Origin: Leptolinea sp. UBA5366
GTDB taxonomy: Bacteria > Chloroflexota > Anaerolineae > Anaerolineales > Anaerolineaceae
Reading direction: 5' to 3'
Assembly (NCBI GenBank): GCA_002407845.1
Contig: DHPK01000015.1
Location: forward strand, 79,682 to 96,309
Length of the DNA stretch: 16,628 nt
The notes under the pieces were generated by a model. The model was not told the DNA's origin. It made no database searches and saw only the letters and a list, made by a program, of their open reading frames with translations. The stretch's first letter is position 1, and each line of letters begins with the position of its first letter. The position numbers were made by a program, and so were the translations under genes. Of this stretch, positions 1 through 6,980 are shown in pieces.

Positions 1-207
1 TGCATCAATGCCTGATTTATGCAGCGCAGCCTGGACGGTTTCAACGCATGCCCGCCACCAGACCTCTGGATCCTGCTCTGCGTAACCGGGATGAGGTGAG
101 TCAAACTGATAATCTTTACTTTCCAACGCAATCGTGTTGCCGGCGAAATCGATCAAAAGTGATTTCAAACTTGAAGTGCCTAAATCAATTCCAAGGAGAT
201 ATTTCAT
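1..207 (-). CDS. xylB: Xylulokinase, N-terminal part (FGGY carbohydrate kinase), cut by window edge
   Basis: The reverse strand reads 69 codons from ATG at 207 to the window edge without a stop. The protein begins MKYLLGIDLGTSSLKSLLID, the phosphate-binding first strand and loop of the FGGY/actin-like kinase fold. It continues with PGYAEQDPEVWW at about residues 40-51, a segment typical of xylulokinases. The enzyme phosphorylates D-xylulose to xylulose 5-phosphate in the cytoplasm, feeding the pentose phosphate or phosphoketolase route. A GGAG ribosome binding site lies five bases before the start. The rest lies outside the window, so a related FGGY kinase (gluconate, ribulose or glycerol) cannot be fully excluded. 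The sugar symporter at 4538-5905 would fit a pentose-use context, but they are not in one operon. Confidence 0.85.
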   Translation of the reverse strand, partial: MKYLLGIDLGTSSLKSLLIDFAGNTIALESKDYQFDSPHPGYAEQDPEVWWRACVETVQAALHKSGIDA

Positions 208-374
208 GTGAGCTCCAATAATCCTAAAAAAGTGATGTCTTGTTGAGCCAATTCTATTCGATTATCTGTTTTTTTTCGAGGGAATCAAAGGGTTCTCTCT
301 GAGCAGCCTGCCAAAATAAGAGAAAATGCATCAATCCGGATTCAAATCCTTTTTTTACAGGATTCTTTTTTATA

Positions 375-815
375 ATGCAGGTGCAAATGAAAAAAGTTAA
401 AAGGATCATCTTGCTGACGGCAGGAGTGCTCGCTCTCAGCGCCGGCATCATTGGAATTTTTCTTCCCGTTCTGCCGACCACGCCATTTTTGCTCTTATCT
501 TCCTGGTGCTTCCTCAACAGCTCCGAGAAGCTTTATCGCTGGTTAATGACCCACCCAGTGCTCGGATATCCGATTTTTCTTTATCAAAAGAAGCGGGCGG
601 TTCCCAGAAAAACAAAGATCAGCGCGCTGGTGCTGCTCTGGCTGGGAATCGGGATTTCGCTCTTTCTGATCGAAAACCGCCGTATCGAATCTCTGCTCTT
701 CATCATACTTGCAGGCGTGACAATCCATCTGCTGAGACTGAAAACGCTGAACGAACCGCATAATGAATCATTCGCAGAAGAATACCGTGATTTTACTCGT
801 CAGCTGAGCACTTAG
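375..815 (+). CDS. DUF454 (YbaN-like) inner-membrane protein
   Basis: A 146-residue protein with the DUF454 signature near its N-terminus: a hydrophobic helix followed by GIFLPVLPTTPFLLLSSWCF (about residues 27-46). Two more hydrophobic segments follow at about 82-98 and 104-119, and a short charged C-terminus. Length matches the usual 120-150 residues of the family. DUF454 proteins are inner-membrane proteins of unknown biochemical role. The start is uncertain: ATG 375 lacks a well-placed ribosome binding site, whereas ATG 387 (142 residues, beginning MKKVKR) has an AGGTG a few bases before it and gives a more typical positively charged N-terminus. The gene is divergent from the xylulokinase and appears to be a single-gene unit. 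Confidence 0.85.
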   Translation: MQVQMKKVKRIILLTAGVLALSAGIIGIFLPVLPTTPFLLLSSWCFLNSSEKLYRWLMTHPVLGYPIFLYQKKRAVPRKTKISALVLLWLGIGISLFLIENRRIESLLFIILAGVTIHLLRLKTLNEPHNESFAEEYRDFTRQLST

Positions 816-896
816 CTGTCTGGAATTTGGTCTGTCATTTTTGCTCTCGAATCGAAAGGTCAAGATCAAAAATCTGAGTTTCCAATCTTTCGTAGC

Positions 897-948
897 TAAT
901 TGAACCAAATAGCTCAACTACTAATAGTTGAACTAATTAACTCAATTA
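897..948. promoter_or_regulatory. Operator-like array of four palindromes before satD
   Basis: Four 11-bp imperfect palindromes of the form TARYTSAAYYA occur in a row: TAATTGAACCA (897-907), TAGCTCAACTA (910-920), TAGTTGAACTA (925-935, perfect apart from its odd central base) and TAACTCAATTA (938-948). Their centres at 902, 915, 930 and 943 are spaced 13, 15 and 13 bp. The last copy covers the expected -35 position of the promoter that follows. The layout is what one expects for several dimers of a winged-helix repressor, for example of the MarR type. The regulator is not encoded in the window, so its identity is inference. Confidence 0.55.
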
Positions 949-960
949 ACTTGACAAAAA

Positions 961-969
961 TGCTATAAT
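961..969 (+). promoter_or_regulatory. Extended -10 promoter element of the satD operon
   Basis: TGCTATAAT is a perfect extended -10 element (TG at 961-962, TATAAT at 964-969), about 46 bases before the satD start. No good -35 lies 16-18 bases upstream. A TTGACA at 951-956 is present but only 7 bases from the -10, so the two cannot act as one standard promoter. Transcription would begin near 976. Confidence 0.6.
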
Positions 970-1015
970 AAGGACAAGGATTGCTTGTTCAAGCAGTCAA
1001 AAAACGGAGCGAACC

Positions 1016-1684
1016 ATGGCAGAAAATGAGTATTATGCGGTGATCGGCGACCTCGTTGCCTCACGCAAAATCAACGATCGGCAGGCAGTTCAGCAGCAGC
1101 TGCTGGATACGTTCAATGCGGTCAACCAGCAGTTTTCTGATCAAATTGCCGCCAGATTCGCGATCACGCTGGGGGACGAATTTCAGGGCGTGCTGACCGC
1201 TCCGGATCATCTGTTTGAAATCGTCGACCGCATCCGGCTCAACCTGCATCCAGTTCAAATTCGGATCGGCATCGGTATCGGCGCCATTTCGACCGAAATA
1301 AACCAGATGGAATCGTTCACGGCTGATGGTCCGGCTTACTATCAAGCGCGCGCAATGATCGATGAGGTCAGAAAAAACGAAAACGCACGGGAGAACCTGA
1401 GCCAAACGATCAAAATTTCAACCGGCGAACCCAACCCACTGATTGATTTGATCAACTCCAACCTTGGGCTAGCTTCTCTGATTGAAAGGAACTGGACCGA
1501 CAAACAGATTGAAGCAGTTTGCCTGATGTATTTTGCCGATTCCATGCAGAAAGATGCCGCAAAATCGCTCGGAATTACGGTTTCAGGTATGCATTACCGC
1601 TTGAAAAATGCCTATTATTTCGACTTCAAAGCGTCCAGAGAGCTGGTCACGCAGACCTTGATTGAACGGAGCCGTCAGCGATGA
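1016..1684 (+). CDS. satD: SatD family protein with C-terminal helix-turn-helix
   Basis: A 222-residue protein matching the SatD family. The N-terminal part opens with YYAVIGDLVASRKINDR, and ITLGDEFQGVL follows at about residues 49-59, both hallmarks of the family. The C-terminal 60 residues hold a clear helix-turn-helix (QKDAAKSLGITVSGMHYRLKNA), suggesting DNA binding. The family is named after a secretion and acid-tolerance locus of streptococci, and its molecular role is not established. The ATG at 1016 has a GGAG seven bases before it. The stop overlaps the start of the DUF3307 gene (ATGA), so the two are translationally coupled, a pairing common for these families. The upstream operator array implies tight control. 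The HTH could bind that array, which is speculative. Confidence 0.85.
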   Translation: MAENEYYAVIGDLVASRKINDRQAVQQQLLDTFNAVNQQFSDQIAARFAITLGDEFQGVLTAPDHLFEIVDRIRLNLHPVQIRIGIGIGAISTEINQMESFTADGPAYYQARAMIDEVRKNENARENLSQTIKISTGEPNPLIDLINSNLGLASLIERNWTDKQIEAVCLMYFADSMQKDAAKSLGITVSGMHYRLKNAYYFDFKASRELVTQTLIERSRQR

Positions 1685-2496
1685 TGAACACAACTTTCAT
1701 CCTCAGCTTGCTCGGACACATTCTGGGAGATTTCTATTTTCAGCCAGCAGCACTGGCTCAGGCTAAACGCAGCCGATTCAGCGCTCTCTTGCTGCACGGC
1801 TTGCTTTATGCCATCCCATTGGCTGCGCTGTTCTTCCTGACCGACCGTGCGCCGGTGCTCTTTTGGAGTCTGGCGAGTTTGGCAGCAGCGCATCTGCTGA
1901 TCGACTGGCTCAAGCAGCTGCTGCAGCGCTCAAGCTTTTGGCAGAAGCGGACCGTCAATCGCCCATCCTCAGAAAGTTCTTTGTTTTTCATTGACCAGAC
2001 CGCTCACATCCTGACGATTTTAATTCTCTATCTGATCTTAGATAAACAGGGGTTCACACTGCAGCCTGCCGCATGGCTTGCCAGCATCAGCGCCGGAGCG
2101 GCAATCCCGCTGTCAGCCGTTTTACAATGGACGCTGCTGATTCTGCTCGTCTTGAAACCTGCCAGTTTCACCATTGTTCAGCTTACAAACCGATACAAAC
2201 CCATTCAGCCAGGTCAGCAGCCTAAAAAAGAGTCTCCGATCGAGACCGCCGATAACGACACTGCTCCCAACATTCAAGGGGCTGGTCAAATGATCGGCTG
2301 GTTGGAAAGGCTTTTGATCGTCCTCTTCCTTGCCGCCGGTCAATACGCTGCAATCGGGTTGATCATGACCGCCAAGTCGGTTGCGCGCTACGAAAAAATC
2401 ACAAAAGACAGCGCATTCGCGGAATATTACCTGATCGGGACGCTTTCCAGCATTTTGCTTGCGCTTCTGTCTTATCTTTTCATTTTTGGGTTTTGA
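1681..2496 (+). CDS. DUF3307 polytopic membrane protein
   Basis: A 271-residue membrane protein that begins with the DUF3307 signature: LLGHILGDFYFQPAALAQAK (about residues 10-29) and then LLLHGLLYAIPLAALFF. Further conserved-looking His/Asp pairs sit in membrane segments: AHLLIDWLKQ near residue 75 and IDQTAHILTILIL near residue 105. Around seven hydrophobic segments are visible. A hydrophilic proline- and lysine-rich loop lies at about residues 165-195, and the C-terminus is hydrophobic. The function of the family is unknown. The conserved His/Asp residues in the membrane are suggestive of metal or ion binding, but that is inference. It overlaps satD by 4 bp and two adjacent ATG codons (1681, 1684) could both serve. 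Confidence 0.85.
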   Translation: MMNTTFILSLLGHILGDFYFQPAALAQAKRSRFSALLLHGLLYAIPLAALFFLTDRAPVLFWSLASLAAAHLLIDWLKQLLQRSSFWQKRTVNRPSSESSLFFIDQTAHILTILILYLILDKQGFTLQPAAWLASISAGAAIPLSAVLQWTLLILLVLKPASFTIVQLTNRYKPIQPGQQPKKESPIETADNDTAPNIQGAGQMIGWLERLLIVLFLAAGQYAAIGLIMTAKSVARYEKITKDSAFAEYYLIGTLSSILLALLSYLFIFGF

Positions 2497-2626
2497 TCGT
2501 TCGGGGACGCTGAACGCTGAATCACGGAGCAGGATACTTGCTTGTTTAATCGGCCACGCTTCGTCGATTGCTGATTTCCTGCGGCGTGATCATAAGCTTT
2601 TCCAAGATAAGGTCGGTTAATTCGTC
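2494..2626 (-). pseudogene. Possible frameshifted coding remnant, unidentified
   Basis: On the reverse strand a short open segment (2626 down to a stop at 2546-2548) reads DELTDLILEKLMITPQEISN followed by RRSVAD. It has the amphipathic, charged look of real protein. In another frame, directly after a presumed frameshift, the sequence continues as LLRDSAFSVPERSK to about 2494. There is no start codon with a ribosome binding site, and the segment is too short to be a gene. It may be the decayed tail of a lost gene or chance. I do not recognise the family. Confidence 0.22.
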
Positions 2627-2673
2627 AGTGCAAGCAGCAGATTAATCCAGTTCAAGAATACATAGTTTTGTTA

Positions 2674-2706
2674 ATAAAAAAAGACTGTCCATTTTCAGGG
2701 CAGTCT
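2674..2706 (-). terminator. Rho-independent terminator of the small membrane protein gene
   Basis: Read on the minus strand: AGACTGCCC, a TGAAAAT loop, then GGACAGTCT, giving a nine-pair stem with one C-A mismatch, followed by seven T residues. It lies about 20 bases beyond the stop codon at 2725, correctly oriented for that gene. Confidence 0.85.
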
Positions 2707-2724
2707 CAAAATGATTGGAAACGA

Positions 2725-3015
2725 TTAGTTTTTTGCCATTGAATTTTTGATCAGACCAACGATCCCGGTCAGCGCCCCGCCGCCGACTCCGCTGCCCAAA
2801 ACGGTCGTCAGAATTGACGTGATATCCAAATTTCCTGCAGCTGCGCCAGCATCACCAATGCCAAGCATCGGGAGAACCTGACCCAGCACAATTCCGCCGA
2901 TCAGACCAACAATCGAGTTTCCGGCTTTGCCGAGATCGATCTTTTTGGATGCACCAGCGAGGTTGCCGCCGACTGCACCGCTAACCAATTGAATTAAAAT
3001 TCCTACGATATCCAT
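2725..3015 (-). CDS. Small glycine-rich hydrophobic membrane protein
   Basis: A 96-residue protein made almost wholly of hydrophobic and glycine residues. Three glycine-zipper-like segments are visible: VGILIQLVSGAVGGNLAGA (about 4-22), VGLIGGIVLGQVLPMLG (36-52) and ILTTVLGSGVGGGALTGIVG (68-87). One short charged stretch (KKIDLGK) separates the first two. An AAGGAG ribosome binding site stands six bases before the ATG, and a clean terminator follows, so it is a well-defined monocistronic unit. Similar short glycine-rich proteins of unknown function occur widely in bacteria. Membrane insertion or oligomerisation through glycine packing is plausible, but no function can be assigned. It is not obviously a holin or a toxin. 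Confidence 0.7.
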   Translation of the reverse strand: MDIVGILIQLVSGAVGGNLAGASKKIDLGKAGNSIVGLIGGIVLGQVLPMLGIGDAGAAAGNLDITSILTTVLGSGVGGGALTGIVGLIKNSMAKN

Positions 3016-3322
3016 CGTTTACTCCTTAAGTCCTTTTTGTTTAATTTCAGAGATAATCTTATCGCTCACAACGAAATTTCAAGTTCCAGTCCCAAAAATT
3101 ATTACAATTTCAAATTCCCCCCGAATGGATCGAATGTATCCCGAATCTAAGACTCGGGTTGTTCCATCATGAAGGCATCGGACTGTCCCGCGCAATCCTT
3201 CGTTTTTTTTTACGAAGAGAAAATCGGATACCATATCGGAAGCTATATGAAAAATTCGCCAAATGGATTTATTCGAAATTGAAAATGAAACAAGGCTGGG
3301 AAAATATTATAATCAGGAGAAT
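3016..3322. other. Divergent intergenic region with two small inverted repeats
   Basis: Between the small membrane protein and the acetate kinase homologue lie 307 bases without a convincing gene. Two short hairpins are visible: CCCGA (3140-3144) pairing with TCGGG (3154-3158), and CTTCGT (3198-3203) pairing with ACGAAG (3212-3217) around a loop of eight T residues. Neither is a convincing terminator. A plus-strand open frame from 3263 simply extends the kinase gene upstream and lacks family similarity before 3323. A TATAAT occurs at 3308-3313 but is too near the start codon and has no -35. Confidence 0.6.
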
Positions 3323-4522
3323 ATGAACCTCTTGATTTTCAATTGCGGCAGCTCATCGCAATCCTTCAAACTTTATCAAATTAAACCGGACAATTCCCGA
3401 TCAGTAATCGCATCCGGTAAAGCCCACAATATCCAGATGCAGACGAACACATCTGCCAGCTTGAATATAACGATTCATGGCGTGACGCGCAGTCTCCCGC
3501 TGGCTGAAAGCACTCACCCGGCAGCTGCCAGCGCAATTCTTGCTTCGCTCCTCCCGGAATTAGCGGCTGATGAGAAAATTGATGCCATCGGACATCGGTT
3601 CGTCCATGGCGGCGGCAAATTCGAGCGGACGACTTTCATCGATGATTCCGCCCTGAATCTTCTCCGATCCTGTTTGCATATTGCACCGATCCACAATCCA
3701 AACTCCTACAGTGTGATCGAGACCTGCCGCGCGCTGCTGCCGAATACCCCGCAGTTTGCAGTTTTTGACACAGCTTTTCATGCGTCATTGCCTGACGCAG
3801 CAGTGCGTTACGCGATTCCGCAAAAGCTAACCGCAGCCGGATACAGAAAATTTGGCTTTCACGGATTATCCTATCAATTCATCACTGGGAAAATGGCTGA
3901 CTTGCTGCAGAAACCTGCTGATCAGCTGAAATTGGTCATCTGCCATCTCGGTACCGGCGGTTCGAGCGTCTGCGCGATTCAGAACGGAAAATCGGTTGAC
4001 ACTTCGATGGGATATTCACCAATCGCGGGTTTAATCATGTCTACACGCAGCGGCGATGTCGATCCGGAGATCATCCTGGAACTGGTTCGACACGGGCAGT
4101 CAGCTGACGAAATCGACAACATGTTGAACTTTGAATCCGGTCTGTTAGCGCTCTCTGGATACTCTTCCAATCTCTATGAAATCATCACAGCAGCTCAAGC
4201 CGGGAATTCGGACTGCCGCCTGGCTTTTGAGGCCTACTGTTTGCGTCTCAGCCATTATATCGGCGCATTTCTCTGGCAGTTGGACGGCGCCGATGCGCTC
4301 GTGTTCACGGATGAAATTGGAACAGGCTGTCCTGAAGTGCGTGAAGCGGTTTGCGCCAATCGCCAATTCTTCGGGATCAGGCTCGATCAAACCTTGAACC
4401 AAAATGCGCCAGCCAGCAGCCCCTGCTGCATCTCTCAGGATGATTCAAGTGTTCAGATCTGGTCGGTGCCGACCGATGAAGAAGCTGTGATCGTGGATGA
4501 GATTTTGAAATTGCTTTCCTGA
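3323..4522 (+). CDS. Acetate/propionate kinase family protein, divergent
   Basis: A 399-residue ASKHA-fold acyl kinase of the length expected for AckA, which makes ATP from acetyl phosphate and ADP. ATG 3323 is chosen because LLIFNCGSSSQSF then aligns with the family N-terminus and an AGGAG precedes it. The open frame reaches 60 bases further up without family similarity. Equivalents of the known catalytic residues are visible: N7, R92 (GHRFVHGG), H124, D149 (VFDTAFH), H180 (GFHG), R242 (TRSGDVDP) and E386 (PTDEE). Departures are clear. The HLGNGAS loop is HLGTGGSS, so the usual Asn is Thr at 211. The second His of the GFHGTSH motif is Tyr184. The GGIGEN nucleotide loop is DEIGTG. It may be a paralogue with altered substrate or phosphoryl donor, so I leave the symbol open. 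No phosphotransacetylase or phosphoketolase gene adjoins it. Confidence 0.8.
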   Translation: MNLLIFNCGSSSQSFKLYQIKPDNSRSVIASGKAHNIQMQTNTSASLNITIHGVTRSLPLAESTHPAAASAILASLLPELAADEKIDAIGHRFVHGGGKFERTTFIDDSALNLLRSCLHIAPIHNPNSYSVIETCRALLPNTPQFAVFDTAFHASLPDAAVRYAIPQKLTAAGYRKFGFHGLSYQFITGKMADLLQKPADQLKLVICHLGTGGSSVCAIQNGKSVDTSMGYSPIAGLIMSTRSGDVDPEIILELVRHGQSADEIDNMLNFESGLLALSGYSSNLYEIITAAQAGNSDCRLAFEAYCLRLSHYIGAFLWQLDGADALVFTDEIGTGCPEVREAVCANRQFFGIRLDQTLNQNAPASSPCCISQDDSSVQIWSVPTDEEAVIVDEILKLLS

Positions 4523-4537
4523 AATCCGCTACCCTAA

Positions 4538-5905
4538 TTAATTCCGCCGAGACTCCAATTCCTGAATAATCTGCTGATAGAAAACTTCATCAATCCGGTA
4601 TTTCTTTTTATAGACGATGAAACTGATCATGATAAAAATCATCGGAAGAACCAGCATGGCAAACTTGAAAAGCAACAAGCCCTGTTCCGTGACATCTTGA
4701 GGTCCCGCAGATCCTTTCATGCCTGAAAGGATCACGGTCGCGCCGACGATTCCCGTTGAAATTGCTGATCCCAGTTTATTGATGAACGGCTGAAGCGACA
4801 ATGTGACAGAGTCATTGCGCTTTTTCAGTTTCCATTCGCCATATTCGACCGAATCAGCAATGAACATCAGCATGATCAGCTGAATTGCTGCCTGACCGAC
4901 AAACAGCAGCATACCCGCAATTCCGATAAAAAGCATCGAAGTGTTAGGTGCAAAAAAGAAGACAATATATCCGAGAACCACCAGTATCGTGGCATAAAGA
5001 TAGAGCTGCGCCCGCTTTACATGCTTGCTAACCGCTGGAAATATGGCAAGCGAAGCGATTTGCGAAATGCCCAAAATCAAAGCAAAGATCGAATACATGT
5101 CCTCATCACCGAAGACATATTTGAAATAATATTGTCCAAATGAGGTCGTTGTCATATAACCGATCATGAAAAGACACATCGCAACCACTGTCCACAGCAG
5201 CTGATCGTTTTTCCCAATGATCGCAGTCAGTTCTCGGAAACTGGTATGGCTCTCTTTATTATTATAGGAGCGGTCTTCTTTTACGCCGAACAAGGTAAAC
5301 AGCTGAAAGAAGATCATGATCAGCACAACAATAATTGCCAGATAAAAATAACCCTTTTGCATGCTGCCGGTCAGTTCGCCCAGCATCTTTGAAACCGGTG
5401 TGATGCCCACCACCATCGTGAAAAGGCCAATGTTTGCGCAAATTCTGGCAATCGCTCCAATCGATTCCCGCTGTTTCTGGTCTTTGCTTAACGTCGGCAG
5501 CATTGACCAATAAGCGATGTCATTCGCGGTAAAACTGATCTCCCACAGCAGATAAATAATCAGAAAAACGAAAACAAACGCAAACCCTTCGAGCTTAAAA
5601 TCCGTAAACATCAACACCTGAAAAACAGCCGTCAGAAGCGCTCCGATTAATATCCAGGGTTTGAATTTTCCCCAGCGCGAGCGGGTGTTGTCAACAATAA
5701 CCCCCATAAACGGATCATTAAACGCATCAAAAACTCGGGTGAAGATCATCACTCCGGTCACATACCACATTGTCTTCGTTGGCACTTGCAGAATATCGGT
5801 CAAGTAAAACATCAGATACATGCTGACCATGCTGTATTGCATATCACGGCCGATCGTGCCAAGTCCGAAAAACCAGCGGTTGCGTTTGTAGTTTCCTTCG
5901 TCCAA
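4538..5905 (-). CDS. GPH-family sugar:cation symporter (MelB/XylP/YicJ-like MFS)
   Basis: A 455-residue transporter with about twelve membrane segments. The N-terminal signature of the glycoside-pentoside-hexuronide:cation symporter family is clear: FGLGTIGRDMQYSM (about 14-27), then FDAFNDPFMGVIVDNTRSRW and GKFKPW (about 59-84), containing the cation-site aspartates and the loop 2-3 motif. The equivalent of the C-half signature is FIADSVEYGEWKLKKRNDSV (about 350-369). It imports a sugar or glycoside with Na+ or H+, and the substrate cannot be told from sequence. The start is a TTG at 5905, supported by a GAGG about eight bases upstream and by the conserved N-terminus, with no usable ATG nearby. 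It ends 15 bp from the convergent kinase gene. Confidence 0.9.
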   Translation of the reverse strand: MDEGNYKRNRWFFGLGTIGRDMQYSMVSMYLMFYLTDILQVPTKTMWYVTGVMIFTRVFDAFNDPFMGVIVDNTRSRWGKFKPWILIGALLTAVFQVLMFTDFKLEGFAFVFVFLIIYLLWEISFTANDIAYWSMLPTLSKDQKQRESIGAIARICANIGLFTMVVGITPVSKMLGELTGSMQKGYFYLAIIVVLIMIFFQLFTLFGVKEDRSYNNKESHTSFRELTAIIGKNDQLLWTVVAMCLFMIGYMTTTSFGQYYFKYVFGDEDMYSIFALILGISQIASLAIFPAVSKHVKRAQLYLYATILVVLGYIVFFFAPNTSMLFIGIAGMLLFVGQAAIQLIMLMFIADSVEYGEWKLKKRNDSVTLSLQPFINKLGSAISTGIVGATVILSGMKGSAGPQDVTEQGLLLFKFAMLVLPMIFIMISFIVYKKKYRIDEVFYQQIIQELESRRN

Positions 5906-5975
5906 TTCAGTTACCTCTTCTGTTTTTCTTCAGCTAATTGATCTCCGGCAGCGGTTGTGAGTTTTTTTTAAAAAA

Positions 5976-5996
5976 TTGATTCTGATTCATAATCAA
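5976..5996. promoter_or_regulatory. Inverted repeat in the leader of the sugar symporter gene
   Basis: TTGATT (5976-5981) and AATCAA (5991-5996) form a 6-bp inverted repeat with a 9-base spacer in the leader of the minus-strand symporter gene. On the minus strand it is followed by a run of six T residues. It could be an operator for a sugar-responsive regulator or an attenuator-like hairpin. The stem is A+T-rich, so the call is weak. The rest of the 271-base gap (5906-6176) shows no gene. Confidence 0.3.
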
Positions 5997-6131
5997 CCGG
6001 GAATCTCATTTTCTGATGATCACCGTTCCTACGAATTTAAGAACTTGATTCCGTTTTATCTTTCTATCTGAAAGCCTTGACTCAAGCACTACACGCCGAA
6101 AAAGTTGATTGCTCTAAGATTTCAAAAATAT

Positions 6132-6172
6132 AAAAAAGTTCGCTAATCGATTTCGAAAAGATTATACGAACC
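6132..6172 (-). terminator. Possible weak terminator after the AbiE-like operon
   Basis: Just past the minus-strand stop codon the sequence GTTCG and, about 24 bases on, CGAAC followed by six T residues can form a 5-bp stem with a long loop. The stem is short and the loop large, so this is tentative. Confidence 0.3.
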
Positions 6173-6176
6173 CAGT

Positions 6177-6980
6177 CTACTCAAAATAAACCCGTACTGC
6201 CTCAGAAACCAACTCCCTTAGTGATGCTTCCGGTTCCGCATCAGCTTCTTTCGACAGCTTACCGATTGAATCCATGTTGAAATCAATGGCGTTGACGCGA
6301 TCCATCAATAACAACATTGCCGTCTGAACGGTATACGGACGCTTACCCTCGCTGACAAGCTTTTGCTCATCAGGCTGAATCCCCTTCTTCATCATCCATA
6401 GCAAATCCCAGAGGAGCCAGACAGCCTCAGACTCCGCCGAGGTTTCCTCGAAAACCGGCGTTTCAAGGCATTCAAGCAGATAACCAGCCATGATCGTCTC
6501 AATCGTGAAATGCGCCGGCACAAAGCTGAATCCGCCGAGGAATAAAGGTGTATAGGCAATCGAAGCGCGTTCAGGGTGATTCCAGATTTCGATCCGGACC
6601 GATGTCTCGCTGCTGTTTGAATCCGACGAGAGCGGAAAGGATAGATATTTCCTGATCGTCCATTGATTCCCAATTTGTTCACCGATTTCGAATTCAGGAA
6701 ATCCTGCCTCATAATTAAAGTAGCTGCGGATTTCATCCGTAAAATCGTCGAGTGCAATACCGGAATTATTGTTTAATACCAATTTCTCTGGAAATTGAGG
6801 CAATCCATAAATATAATGCAGGCAGGCATCGCCAGTCAGGTTCAGCTTCCGATAAACCGAATGGTTATATAGGAAATCAAGGATAAATGGGTAAATATAT
6901 TGTTCAATCCGTCCTTGATTCTTATTTTCGGATTGCTCCTGCCGGATTAAAAATTGAAGCGTTCTGATCAGGTCCGCCAT
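6177..6980 (-). CDS. AbiEii-type nucleotidyltransferase-like protein, catalytic motifs degenerate
   Basis: A 267-residue protein in the toxin position of an AbiE-like type IV toxin-antitoxin operon. The outline of the AbiEii/DUF1814 family is recognisable. LTGDACLHYIYGLPQFPEKL (residues 48-67) replaces the usual GGTxLxxxYGLxRFSEDLDF. VRIEIWNHPE (128-137) follows. IETIMAGYLLECL (160-172) replaces EEILAxKLxALL, and AVWLLWDLLWMMKKG (186-200) replaces the RDLYDLxxLL block. In classic AbiEii toxins these blocks carry the Gly-Ser/Thr, Asp-x-Asp and Lys residues used for nucleotidyl transfer, and most of them are missing here. It starts at ATG 6980 with GGAG seven bases upstream, overlapping the antitoxin gene by 13 bp. 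It may be an inactivated, repurposed or fast-evolving toxin. Family membership is inferred from motif pattern plus gene context. Confidence 0.6.
   Translation of the reverse strand: MADLIRTLQFLIRQEQSENKNQGRIEQYIYPFILDFLYNHSVYRKLNLTGDACLHYIYGLPQFPEKLVLNNNSGIALDDFTDEIRSYFNYEAGFPEFEIGEQIGNQWTIRKYLSFPLSSDSNSSETSVRIEIWNHPERASIAYTPLFLGGFSFVPAHFTIETIMAGYLLECLETPVFEETSAESEAVWLLWDLLWMMKKGIQPDEQKLVSEGKRPYTVQTAMLLLMDRVNAIDFNMDSIGKLSKEADAEPEASLRELVSEAVRVYFE

Noticed and set aside
345..371. AATCC/GGATT hairpin followed by T residues before the DUF454 gene as a terminator
   Set aside because: The stem is only five A+T-rich pairs and there is no upstream plus-strand gene for it to terminate.
371..376. TATAAT at the start of the DUF454 gene as a -10 box
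   Set aside because: It overlaps the first candidate ATG and has no -35 at a suitable distance; it would leave almost no leader.
951..969. TTGACA followed by TATAAT as a sigma-70 promoter for satD
   Set aside because: The hexamers are only 7 bases apart, far short of 16-18. The TATAAT is better explained as an extended -10 element with its own TG.
1061..1405. Antisense open frame within satD
   Set aside because: It is a shadow of the satD codons, without a ribosome binding site or recognisable family.
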